From: Pyrrhosoma nymphula | Taxonomy: Eukaryota; Arthropoda; Insecta; Odonata; Coenagrionidae | Length of the DNA: 64,000 nucleotides | NCBI GenBank assembly: GCA_963573305.1 | Contig: OY754334.1 | Span: 91,137,848-91,201,847 of the forward strand | Reading direction: 5' to 3' | Shown: in pieces, positions 33,561-43,600 of the stretch | How the letters are laid out: every line of letters starts with the position of its first letter | How positions within the stretch are numbered: the stretch's first letter is position 1 | Made by a program: the position numbers and the translations under genes | Notes under the pieces: generated by a model | What the model was told of the DNA's origin: nothing | The model's database searches: none | What the model saw: only the letters and a program-made list of their open reading frames with translations

Positions 33561-34046
33561 CTCACTTCCTCTCTCTCTCTCTCTGTGTTGGCGGGAGGTT
33601 TAAGCGGGGGCTATTTTGTGTCCTTTTATATTCCTCCCGAAAGACTTTTCTTAACTGGGAACGGATCTTGTCGCATTACTTACCGAAAGTGCTTTCCCTT
33701 TTTTCATGTATTACATCTAGACCGTCAGGTTCTGCTGACGTCAATCTGGTAACAAGTAGCAGTTTATCCTCGAGAGAAACAACCCCTGTGTTTGATAGTT
33801 TAATGCGCTCTTTTTTAACCGACCGGATGAGTTCGGAAGTAATCTCCTTAATTGACTGAAGAGATCCGGTATTGCTGTAATAATCGCAGGTAATCATACG
33901 AAATTTCAGCTCGTGGTATCATATTCGCGTAGATGGCAGACATATTGAGCATTTTTTCTTGGCCTTTCTAGGCCAATTATTGAAGAAATGCAATTTAAGA
34001 GTAAAAATAAATAAGTTGCTACTTTTTGTAAGGAAAATAATTAGTG
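33561..34046. other. Spacer, nothing recognised
   Basis: Includes a CT microsatellite-like stretch at about 33563-33585; the rest is AT-rich. Confidence 0.5.
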
Positions 34047-34176
34047 ATGAAGACAGAAATTGCAATTATCCACTGGTAAAATTGATTTATTGCAACCTAG
34101 GTTTCAATGTACAACATCATAATCAGGTGTAGTAGATCGAAACCTAGGTCGTAATAATTGCAATTTCTGTCCTCAT
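34047..34176. repeat. 130-bp inverted-repeat element
   Basis: Outer arms ATGAAGACAGAAATTGCAAT (34047-34068) and its complement at 34155-34176 match at 21 of 22 bases. Inner arms ACCTAGGTTTC (34095-34105) and GAAACCTAGGT (34139-34149) match exactly. Between them lies CATCATAATCAGGTG. The ordering 'ACC-GGTTTC, CATC-TCAGG, GAAACC-GGT' is the same as in the short Penelope derivative at 57.9 kb, so I read it as a related short element. Confidence 0.6.
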
Positions 34177-34739
34177 TATGTTGAATTTCCACCACATCAC
34201 GCTTTATACTTTATACTCTTTGAGAGTAAATAGTCCTGACGATGATTTCGGTGACCCATTGACCTTGTCTATGCTAAAACACAAAATACTATTTTTCTGA
34301 TAGCATAGAGCGTAGCTTATAAATATATATATTTAAAGATAGCATACCTATTATGCTAGCAATTACTAATATTTTATACTGCACCCCTGGCACTGAGACG
34401 CTGCTATTCCAGACGTTACAATAAAGGTATTCGTAAAAAATATAAAGTTTTGAAATTTAATATAATATTTTGAAATTTTAAGTCACTTTTGAAAAATCAT
34501 CACTGGAAGAAACTATAGCGCAGCTGGATGAACCAAAAATGTGTCTTGCATGACTCATCGTATTTGCATATAGGTCGTTATACTACATTTAAGTTTTGAA
34601 GTTTAAAATTAGGAGAAGATTAGTATTCCTTAAATCAGTTGAATTTCCTCAATTTCCGATGTAAAAGTTACACAGGAAAATAGTCATACTAGAGGCCACC
34701 TATTTCAACATCTCCCAAAGGAAATCTGTGACGAATGAT
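34177..34739. other. AT-rich spacer, nothing recognised
   Basis: No gene or repeat family is recognised. Confidence 0.5.
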
Positions 34740-35190
34740 TTGGAAAAATCATTTGATGAGTCTAATGAACTTCCTTCCTTGTATGATATGTTTAAATTTG
34801 TTGAGGTAGATACGAAACGACTTCAACGGATCATGACAGCCCACTTACATATGAAATGCGGCAAAAAGTACGTGCCCTCCATCTTAAAATTTTATTGTTT
34901 CAACTCTTGTGCATAACGCAAATTACTTTAGTTTCCTGGGGCTGTTAGCCTATTATTATAATGTTAAGGAGAAAGGTATTACCACGAATGCCGTTCCTTT
35001 GTCATTTCTGCTTCAATTATTTTTCCTATGCTATTCCATTGGACCAGCGTAAAGGGGACATCGTGAAGGTCATGCCTTCAGTCAAGCTATGTTTGACATC
35101 AGTGATAATCCAAAAGTGATATAAGGAACTGAGCTTTTCCCGAATTGGCTGAATTATTGAATAGTATTCTGGAGCTGTGACTCCACTCTA
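34740..35190 (+). repeat. Tandem duplication, unit 1
   Basis: Unit 1 of a two-copy tandem duplication with an offset of about 596 bases. Shared phrases include ATATGAAATGCGGCAAAAAG, GTATTACCACGAATGCCG, CCATGCCTTCAGTCAAGC-type text, and GAATTGGCTGAATTATTGAA. A 62-residue ORF at 34728-34916 lies here but is not kept open in unit 2, so it is unlikely to be coding. Confidence 0.8.
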
Positions 35191-35335
35191 TATGTCTAAT
35201 ACTATTTTTACATTTGTAGGATATGTTAAGAAGAGCTAGGCAATGTGAGAAATTCAAGAGAGATCTGATGGAAAGCCATCAATTGGATGGAAAATGAGAC
35301 GATGTCCCAGAAATTGGGACATAAGGATAATGACT

Positions 35336-35787
35336 CTCTAAAAACCTACCAATCAGCTGGTATAATACTCCAAAAAGATGAATGATATCTGATAATGTAG
35401 ACACGAAATAATGTCAATAGGTCATGAAATGCCACTCTCATATGGAATGCGGAAAAAATACATGTCAGAGCCCTCCGTCTTAATATTTTATCGTTTCACA
35501 TCTTTTATGTATAACAACTGACTTTAGTATTCTGAGACAACAGATATATCATTATCATATCATGGCGAAAGATATTACCACAACTGGCGTTTCATTATCA
35601 TTTCTGCTCCAATTATTTTGCCTGTGCTATTCCGTAAGACCAGCGTAATTGGGGACATCGCGAACGCCATGCCTTCAGTCAAGCCATGTTTGACATCACT
35701 GATGATCCGAAATAGATGTCAGGAAGTGAGCTTTTCTCGAATTGGCCGAATTATCGAATAGGCTTCCGGAGCTGCGACTCCCTCCAC
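35336..35787 (+). repeat. Tandem duplication, unit 2
   Basis: Unit 2 matches unit 1 in order: GTAGACACGAAATAATGTC, ATATGGAATGCGGAAAAAAT, GATATTACCACAACTGGCG, CATGCCTTCAGTCAAGCC, GAATTGGCCGAATTATCGAA, and GGAGCTGCGACTCC. The copies differ by substitutions and small indels, so the duplication is not recent. Confidence 0.8.
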
Positions 35788-36150
35788 CCTTAACACGCAC
35801 CCATTCCGCTGAGTAGTTGCAATTGACGCCGCTGCCCGTTTGCATTCACTGAACCGTGAAAATAGGAAGATAAAGAGTCAGTGAACATGTGTTCATCCCG
35901 TTTCGATTTTCGGTGCGGACAAAAGATGGCGAGTCGCGAGATTGTCAGGATCAGATCTTTCCGTCCGTCGTCGTAAAACTCGTCCGTCGCCCGTAAACCC
36001 GTCCACGACTTTCTTTTCACGTTCGACTGTGCGAGAGATGCGCATCTGCTCCACCAGGTGTCAGCACGTGCTCGGTTTCAGTCATGCGAAAGGCTCATCA
36101 GTGGATTTGACCGACATCTAAAACTCGATAGGATGAGTGAGGTGAGGGGG
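35788..36150. promoter_or_regulatory. CpG-rich block, candidate promoter or 5' exon (weak)
   Basis: A stretch rich in CpG (CGTCCGTCGTCGTAAAAC, CGTCCGTCGCCCG) without the purine/pyrimidine skew of the other islands. It includes E-box-like CACCAGGTGTCAGCACGTG and an arthropod initiator-like TTTCAGTC at about 36077-36084, followed by an ATG and GTGAGG at about 36133-36143. No TATA box was seen. A 76-residue minus ORF is unrecognised. This is only a candidate. Confidence 0.25.
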
Positions 36151-37690
36151 AGGAGGAGTTTTGGACGCGAGTGAAATGATTTGGGTATAATTTGATATTC
36201 CAGCTGCTTTATGCTGTAACTGTCCATGATCTCGATAAGAGGATGCTATTTTGTTTTCAAGTTCTCGCTATTGTTCTCGGTCTCGTTGCATTACTGGTTG
36301 GAGAGCATTTTCAGGAGTTTTAAAATAGATTCACTCTTTTAATGAGGTTTATCTTATAACTGCGATTGGAAAATAAAGTAGTTTTATGCATGCGTGATAA
36401 TCATGTTTATCAAACTATTAGATTGATGAAAATTGTTGTTGTAAATAGATAAAATGCTGAGTAATTTTGTAGTATTTCTCGTCCAGAATAACAAAAGGAA
36501 ATTGTATTTTCAAAAAATTAAGTAAGAGTAAAAGTATTTGTTAACGCTTCAGATCCGCATTTGCTTTTCTCGGAAATTTGATTGTGAGCTTCTGATAACT
36601 CGTGCCAGATAACCGACAGGTGTTCTTTAGATTCCTCTGTGAAGTCGGTCGAATATAGTAATTTATGTCATGCTAATCTTATGTGATACATAATGAAAGG
36701 CAGCTGGTTTATGAACCGTGCTTGGAAGTGAGCAGGCATAACTCATTACTATTAGTTTTTTCTTCATTGCATTCATTGGAGTTAGACATCTTACATACAT
36801 AATTTTTCATTCTTTATAATTGTTTTCGTAACAATGCAGTTTCCTGAAATTGGCGTTGCTCCCTCAGAAGTTCATCTGCTGCAGATTAATCTGTGATATT
36901 TATTTGTAATAATAGTCTAGACTGTATTTGATCGCATGAATTATCCCTTTCAACCTCGATTTCAATACCATTAACTTAATGGGAATAAAAATAATATTAT
37001 TCTTGGAAGTTTTTAAGTTTTTTTGTATAACTGGGGATTTTTTCTTTCAGAAATTATTCCACTAGTTAAGATGTAGGTGAACGAGTCCTAAAAGGCTTCA
37101 CACGAATGGGAATCTGGTTTCTGATCTCACGGTTAGCAGCCGTAGACATCTTGATTTCATGTACATGCAGTCAGATTCAACAGATCTCATTAATAGAGGA
37201 ATTATATGATCTCGTGGTTATTTATTAATCATATGCAATATTTTTAGTGGGATCTAAAACTTTTGATCGATAAAAATTGTTTGTTCATTTTGCATGTTCA
37301 TTTTCAATATTTGTAAGTAAAAAAAGGTTAAAATGGTATGGAGTAAAAATATGGAGAGAATTTCTTTTATTATTTAGTTCGACAGAAATTCAGACCTTGT
37401 CCAAATGGAATTATGCTTTCTTAAAAAAGTGCATCGCAGAAAGGGTATAATGCAGGACTCTTGTGAAAAAGTGTGCGAGTAAAGTGAATACTTGGAAGGG
37501 AGTATTAGTTGGAAGAATTGAGGCGATGTGAAACTTAACTATCGCGAAGGTAGACTGTGAGTTGGGATGAGATAAAAATGAAATAACATATTTTAATAGG
37601 GAAATTAATCCTGTATCTCACTCTTTAAATGCTTTTTAGAACAATTTTACTAGGTTTTCCTGTAATATGTGATGAATTGTGACTCGTTTG
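36151..37690. other. AT-rich spacer, nothing recognised
   Basis: Long AT-rich stretch without ORFs over 60 codons; could be intronic or intergenic. Confidence 0.55.
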
Positions 37691-37817
37691 AGAGTTGAGC
37701 CAGCGATTTAACGCAAGCAATCCCTTCTTGAATGCATTCAACCCCCACCTTTCAATAGCTGATGATCACTGCGAGCAGATGAGAAAGATACGGAGGCTTA
37801 GCGAGGCCCATGTTACC

Positions 37818-38028
37818 GATAAAATCCTCTCCGATAAAACCCTCCGTTCCCCCTTATCGCTTGCTTCCCGATACCCCTCTCACCCGAAAACGATCTTCCC
37901 ATCGCCCTCATGCTCGGCGATAACCATCCACAGCTCGCCGGCGTAGACAACCCCTCGAGTTATCAACCGGTGATAACCTATCACCAGAAAACATCCACTT
38001 AACCTTGCCTCGAATTGTCTTTCGATAA
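37818..38028. promoter_or_regulatory. Cluster of GATAA motifs
   Basis: Seven GATAA or TTATC words lie in 211 bases: 37818, 37833, 37854, 37919, 37960, 37972 and 38024. By base composition alone fewer than one would be expected. GATA factors bind WGATAR in animals, so this is a candidate enhancer. It could also be a degenerate repeat, since ACCGATAAAATCC and TCCGATAAAACCC are adjacent and similar. Confidence 0.35.
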
Positions 38029-38029
38029 C

Positions 38030-39379
38030 CCTCTCCCTTCATTCAATCGAGAATCGTATCCTCAGCGCTCATACCACCCCCGGATCTTTTTTACCGTTCA
38101 GTTGCTAAGTAGGTATGGGATGGATAAAAGAACTTGCAGACAATTAGAGACAATAAGCTACAGTTAAGTTATTCAATTTTCTGTTCCTAAAGTATTAGAA
38201 CTATTTTCTCTGTGTAATTCGAGCATCCTCTTATTTTTGTGGCGAATTCATCAACCAGCGTTATTTTCTTTTATAACAAGACGTATTTTTTTCTTTACTT
38301 TTGTTCAGAAACAGCCGGGTCTGTAGCATTATCACTAATTCCATATGTTTATGGTCAACATAGGTGTTCTAGCGAAAGTATACTAGTATTAGTTGGTTGT
38401 ATTACTTTTATCATTAGTGGCTTCCCATTTTTAGATTAACTTGCAACATGTATTATACCCACTAACCCAATTCAATTCAGACGGAAAATGAAGTTCATTC
38501 TTCAGCGTCGTAATTTGTCTTCAAATATTTACCTACCTTTTACATTGATCCGTTGAATCTTGTAGTTATAAATACTCCCCACATCCTACTTCTTTTGAAT
38601 TATCCAAAACTCATTTATAAGTTAACCTTTCTCCTGATTAATACTCCATCCTTGGTCATCCAAGATAATATTTATAATGATAAAACAATACATGTTATCG
38701 TCTTTTCAATCAAATGTAGGCACCCTGTAATATGTGGTGAATGCACATCAATCTCCAAGTTATGACCAATTCCCATATAAGGAATTAAATATGGTTTAAC
38801 AGGGCATGAAGAATACATGGAGCAGCTCAATTACTATTTCCGGAGAGGACATTAAAAAAAAACTTGAGTTTGGGAGACGAATGTTGGAGACAGGAAAAAA
38901 CGAGAAAATGGGGGATAAATTAAAAAAAAAAGTGTTTATATTTTGGAGAAGTTCTCCATTCATATTCTATGGAATTTATTAGCTTTCAGGAGTCACTCAA
39001 ATTTTGACTCCAAGGATCATTTCACCAATATTCACCTAAACATACATCCTTGTCGTGGTGTAATGGTTAACGTACTCCAGTGACTCGCAAGGATTACTTT
39101 TTTCGAAGGCAACGATAATTGCATCGAGCAAGTACAACCATACATAAATATTGATAGATATGGGCTTTTTCTTAGTGAAGTAGTGACGTATGAGAGAGCC
39201 GCCAGTTGGACGGCCATTCAAGCGAAGTATCAAGTTGTAAACGAGGCTGAGGAAGAATACGAATTCATTATTTGTTCAATTGTCAACACATAACAATGGT
39301 GAACGTAGCTCAATTAACGATCGAAACTAAAAGAATAAACTATGGTTAGAACTTCAAATGTATCGTAGACTAACATGGC
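38030..39379. other. AT-rich spacer with one tRNA-like A box
   Basis: Unrecognised, except GTCGTGGTGTAATGGTTAAC at 39052-39071, which looks like the D-arm and A box of a tRNA or SINE head. No B box follows at the right distance, so it is a fragment at most. Confidence 0.45.
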
Positions 39380-39772
39380 TCGAAAACTTGGTATAGTAGA
39401 GAGGATGCACCTACTACCAGACCAAAAGCATCTCAAAGATGATAGTGTGCTAAAAATGGAGCGGGTGAGGTTGTTAGCGAGGACATTCATTCATTTATTT
39501 AATTATTCTACCAGCTGATTGGTAGGTCCTTCAACAGATCCCATCCTGCATCCCAAGCGAAAACGAGGAATAAAAGAATTGCAAATATCTCGGGGGAAGA
39601 AGTTGAGCAAAATAATTAAATTGAGGGATTGTGGAATAGAGTGAAGTTAACGAGAAAGTATGGTAGCCGTGGAAGAAGATACTTTTTAGTAGCGCTGCAT
39701 GGGTCTGAAACTTGGCCGATGCAGACGGAGGATGTGCATGAACTGAAAGCATTTGTAGTAATGTTTTAGATA

Positions 39773-39956
39773 AACGTGCTTCGATGACTAAGGTCATTTC
39801 GCACAAACTGTCTGCCACTTGCAGACAGGGTTAACAGCACTCGGACTAGTAGGAGGACCATCCCTCCTAATTCGAGTCGAGCCCAACGGTGCTTAACTTC
39901 TGTGACTGATCGGGAACAGCAGGTTCCTTCGTGACATGCCGTTTCCTTGTAAGAAC
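39773..39956 (-). mobile_element. 5S rRNA-derived SINE
   Basis: The 184-base insert is flanked by TTTAGATA (39765-39772) and TTAAGATA (39957-39964), a 7-of-8 target duplication, and interrupts the LINE between its AF and IWV codons. Its head is a full-length 5S rRNA-like sequence, and the remainder (39773-39827) is an unrelated tail containing CAGACAGTTTGTGCGAAATG. 5S-headed SINEs are an established class (SINE3). Confidence 0.7.
39828..39946 (-). pseudogene. 5S rRNA-like pseudogene (SINE head)
   Basis: On the minus strand the 119-base segment contains GATCA followed by AGAAGTTAAGCACCGTTGGG, which matches the internal-promoter core of animal 5S rRNA (GATCACCGAAGTTAAGC…GGGC). The 5' end (AAACGGCATGTCAC) and 3' end (CGAGTGCTGTTAACC) also align with 5S positions. 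Length equals that of 5S rRNA (about 120). Several changes in stems and its place in a SINE argue against a working gene. Confidence 0.7.
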
Positions 39957-40260
39957 TTAAGATATGGGTGAGGAGATAAATGAAGAGAGTGAGCTGGGTG
40001 GCAAGGCAGACGAACGAGGAAGTGTTGGCCATTGTGGGAGGGGAGAAGGGGTTGGTGGCGAAGATTCGGAGATGGCAGTGAAGATGGATGGAGGATGTGT
40101 TAAGAGGTGAGGGCGTGTTAAAGAGGAGAGAACGCTGGGAAAGCGTGTAAGAGGAAGGAAGAGGATTGGAATTTCGGACAGTATAAAGAGAGGCTGCGTG
40201 AGGAGCTCAAGAGAGACTAAATACTGAGGTAAAGATAGAGCGTTGTGATGAAAGCTAAGA

Positions 40261-40804
40261 AATCACCCTGTAATTGAGAAAATTACTCAAAGTTGTGACC
40301 AAAAACCTACTCACATAAGTAGAACAGAAAATGAATATGCTGATACTTTATTCGGGACACGAATTATCGGCGAGAGTATCCACCCTTTGGGGCCGGTCAT
40401 CGAGCTAAAATATAATGAATTGCTTCAACGACCCCAGAGGCCATTAGGCTGGAACAAAATCTTAAATTCATCGGTGGAAATAATCCTTAGCCATTTCAGG
40501 GAAACTTTAATATTAATTTGGCCGCATGAAAAAATCACGAATCCCGTTCGACCGGGCGGAACATCTCGTTGCGTGATCGGGCGAAAAAAATACCCATCTC
40601 CACATCCTTTCCCCGCAGTCTCCAAAAATTCCATCCCCACGCGACTTTCACCACGTGATCGCATCAGCGCGTATTTTTGTTCATCCCGCTCCACATATTT
40701 TCGCATGTACGCCCTTATAGAATACCCGCTTATAGAATACGTACGTATATTTATGTATACATATGTGTATAGTATATGTATATACATATATATGTATGTA
40801 TTTT
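40261..40804. other. Spacer ending in a TA-rich alternating tract
   Basis: Unrecognised until 40741-40803, which is an alternating purine-pyrimidine tract (TATATGTATATACATATATA and similar). Overlapping ORFs of 120-139 residues on both strands at 40387-40806 lack domains. Confidence 0.5.
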
Positions 40805-41790
40805 AATCCTCACGGATCCTCCTCGCGGTGGAGGCAGTGGCCGGGGTGGGAAAACGCATGCTGTTGTTGTGTACCATCTCACGAAGCCGATTCATGCACA
40901 ACCCTCCGCAAAGCAGCACCCCTACCCCCAATGGTACATATATAACACCCCCCTCCCCCTCAACCCCTCAAGCGATCTGCATAGATGCGAGGGAGGAGGA
41001 GGAGGAATGGAGAGAGGAGACCTTCGCAACCGACCTCCCACCCCCCTTCCGCGCAAAGGGTGCTGGGAAGAGTGAGTCACCCGCATTCCGCTCCTCTGGG
41101 CTGAGATGTGGGCGGTGGTGCCGCTGCTGCGGGTGATGGCAGGGGGTGAGAGGGGGTGTGTTAGAGTTGGTGGGGGTGTACCTACTAGTCGAAGGTTGGG
41201 TGTATGGGGGGGGGAACTGAATGGGTGGGTGTTTGGCTAAGGAGGGGCGGGGGTGTGGGAAGAGGTACTACTACCACTACTACTATAAGGGGAGGGAGGG
41301 TGGTGGGAGGAGAAATAGGGATGCTGCGAAGGGTATAGAGTGGTGGTGGCGGGGTGGGGTGGGGTGGGGGTTTCAGAATGCGAGAGCAGCCCTCGTATGT
41401 GTGCGGGATCTGGTCCCGATGACGGCGGCACTGGCGTCGCGTTAACCACGCATTGGCGAGCACTGTGATGGGAATCCGGGGCCGGGTGCACGGAGGCGGA
41501 AGGGAGGCTGCCTCCGCCGCCGCCGTGGGGGCGGAAGAGGACTGGGGGGGAGAGGGCAGGGGGGAGACTAGAGGCGGGATGGAGAATGGGAGAGAGGAAC
41601 GGAGTGGGGGAGACAGGTCGGAGAGGAGGGGCAAAGGAGGGAACGGGGTACGGATGGGGTGGAGAGGGGCAAATCGTGGGGGCGAGGAACGAGTGATTGA
41701 GGGGGCAGATCTACACAGGGAGGAGGAGGGAGATAAATGTAGTAAAGGGGCAGAATAGGGCGCAAGATGGGCTATAAGGGGGGGGGGGGT
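40805..41790. other. Strongly GC-rich, G-skewed island
   Basis: Almost 1 kb of G/A-rich plus strand with GGAGGAGGAGG and GGGGTGGGG runs, CpG and a 12-base G run near 41779. Overlapping ORFs on both strands (up to 149 residues) are Pro/Ser- or Gly/Arg-rich and compositional. No gene is supported. Confidence 0.55.
41351..41370 (+). other. G-quadruplex motif
   Basis: Four runs of four or more G separated by single T: GGGGTGGGGTGGGGTGGGGG. This satisfies the usual quadruplex pattern with very short loops. Confidence 0.8.
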
Positions 41791-42659
41791 TTAGTGAAGA
41801 GAAAGGGCAGATGAGTTGAGCTGTGTGGTATGGTGATGCATCTATGGCATATCGATTTAGTATTGGAGATTCTAATCGGAAAAATAGATATATATTTGTA
41901 TAATAACTATTGTGTATGAAAAATGCAAAAATATCTGAAAAATATAATAGGGTATTTGTAAAACAAATTTGTGGTTCCGATATTTACCACCGATGTTCTC
42001 GTTAGAAGTGGGAAGCTTAGTGAGTAGAAAAGGAGTTATGGGTTGAAATGTGTGATGTGGCGATGCTAACATGGTATGTGGATATATTACTGGTCTTTCG
42101 AATCAGAAAATGTAAATATCTGAATAATTACTTTTGTGGAAAATGAAAAAAGTGTAGTCAAAATGAAATGGCGATTTGGAGAATAGGTATGAGATCTTCG
42201 ATTACTTATCTTCGTTGATGTCACAATTAGAATGACGTAGATATGCAATCGTTATGGGAGATATAAAAAATAAAGGTTACATAACCAATTATATGTCATC
42301 AACCACAGAAATGTTTCATCGTGGTTTGATCTTGAATTTTGGATGTCATGCGGCCTGAATGAAGATGAGTATGGGAAGATGTCGAAAATAACTGTTCACT
42401 ACATGTTTTCCAAAAGTTAATTGTGATGATGCGTGACGTGTTTCACATTGCTCTTGGATTTTCGTGTACCTAGGACGTTTCTTCAGTTTACAACTAAGCT
42501 TAGAGTAGTTTGAGCGAGATATGTCCCTAGCCGTATTGGAGACCATATACGAATTTTATTTTTTAATTTAAATGTCTGTAAGAAGGATGTAGTAAATACT
42601 GTAACATTAATGGCGCAATAATATAGTTATATACGACAAAAATTTTCAGTAATTAAATA
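41791..42659. other. AT-rich spacer, nothing recognised
   Basis: Unrecognised AT-rich DNA. Confidence 0.5.
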
Positions 42660-43060
42660 AATATATCCACATAAGTCTCTAACTTGACTCATTTTTTCAC
42701 GCCATACGGTGAAAATGCCTTCACAACAGATGGTTTCTTTTGCGATTCTGTAAACATTTCTGCGGTTATTAATTGATTATATTTTATAAATATTTCAGAA
42801 AACATGCAAACTACATACCGTTAGTTTTTGAAGATATCTAGACGCTAGGAATTCCAAATGTTTTCAATATTCTCCCTCTGGGACACAGCCGTAATCTAAG
42901 CAAAGTAAGGCGAATTGCTTGAGAAGCAGTTTGGAAAGGGGTTTATATTTTTATATCATTGGAAAGGTGAGATTTTTTTTTCTTTTAAAATAGGTGTAAT
43001 TTACCAAATTCTTGGTGAAGTGCTCAAACTACCTCAAGGTAGCTTGAATGAAATTTTTCT
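42660..43060 (+). repeat. Diverged duplication, unit 1
   Basis: Shares ordered phrases with 43210-43600: ACGGTGAAAATGCCTTCACA / ACGTTGAAAACGCCTTCACA, TTGCGATTCTGTA / TTGCGATTTTATGTA, GGGACACAGCCG / AGCGCACAGCCGC, and TATCATTGGAAAGGTGAG / TATCATTGAAAATATAAG. Confidence 0.55.
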
Positions 43061-43209
43061 CTATTTATGAGTTCCTTTTTAGATTTGAGATTTTGAGATT
43101 TACATTTCCATATTCGAATTTTATTTTAGAATTCGAGCAGAATAAGAAATAAGTATATCAATTGAATACATTGTCGCCCAAACACTGTTTTTATGACTTA
43201 ATTTCTCAG

Positions 43210-43600
43210 TACTTAACTTATGTTAATTTTTTTATGATTTAACTTATTTATTTCATACAGTACGTTGAAAACGCCTTCACAACCAAATTATTTTTGCGAT
43301 TTTATGTACAGTAATCGATAAAGTAAAACAAAACCAATATTTTAACAAATAATTGAGAAAAATATGACCCTTACGTTATATTTTTGATGCGTTTGTTTGT
43401 CAGAACGTCCTCTTTTTTTTAAGTGATGCCTCTCTGTAGCGCACAGCCGCACCGTGCCCCATGGAAAGCAGCTTCTTTTTTTGGCAAATATCTGAAAACG
43501 TATCGCATAATCGGCTGATATTTTGGTATCATTGAAAATATAAGATCTTTTTCTTTGCAATGAAACTGTGAAAGTCACTCAAACCACATCTAATAGCTGA
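43210..43600 (+). repeat. Diverged duplication, unit 2
   Basis: Second, similarly ordered unit about 545-570 bases downstream of the first. Divergence is high, so this is an old tandem event or two copies of one repeat. Confidence 0.55.

Larger units (their letters stand above)
39380..40260 (+). pseudogene. LINE reverse-transcriptase tail, interrupted by a 5S-derived SINE
   Basis: The left part includes VALHGSETWPMQTEDVHELK and AF up to 39772, matching the main LINE family's 'VALYG-ETW' block. The right part resumes at about 39965 with IWVRR-MKRVSWVARQTNEE, VLAIVGGEKGLVAKIRRW and MEDVLRGEGVLK. The element between is 39773-39956. The left start is uncertain; ATTCTACCAGCTGATTGGTA at about 39508 is shared with a dispersed repeat and may belong to the element. 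Confidence 0.7.

Noticed and set aside
34728..34916. 62-codon ORF in tandem unit 1
   Set aside because: The frame is interrupted in the second tandem copy, so there is no sign of coding constraint.
35691..35722. CTGATGA...GAAA resembling a hammerhead ribozyme core
   Set aside because: Only three bases separate the two core motifs, so stem II cannot form, and the flanks pair with each other, which is not the hammerhead topology. The tandem copy at about 35094 lacks the core.
39828..39946. Functional 5S rRNA gene
   Set aside because: It is embedded in a short insert with target duplications and a SINE tail, and has many changes from the 5S consensus.
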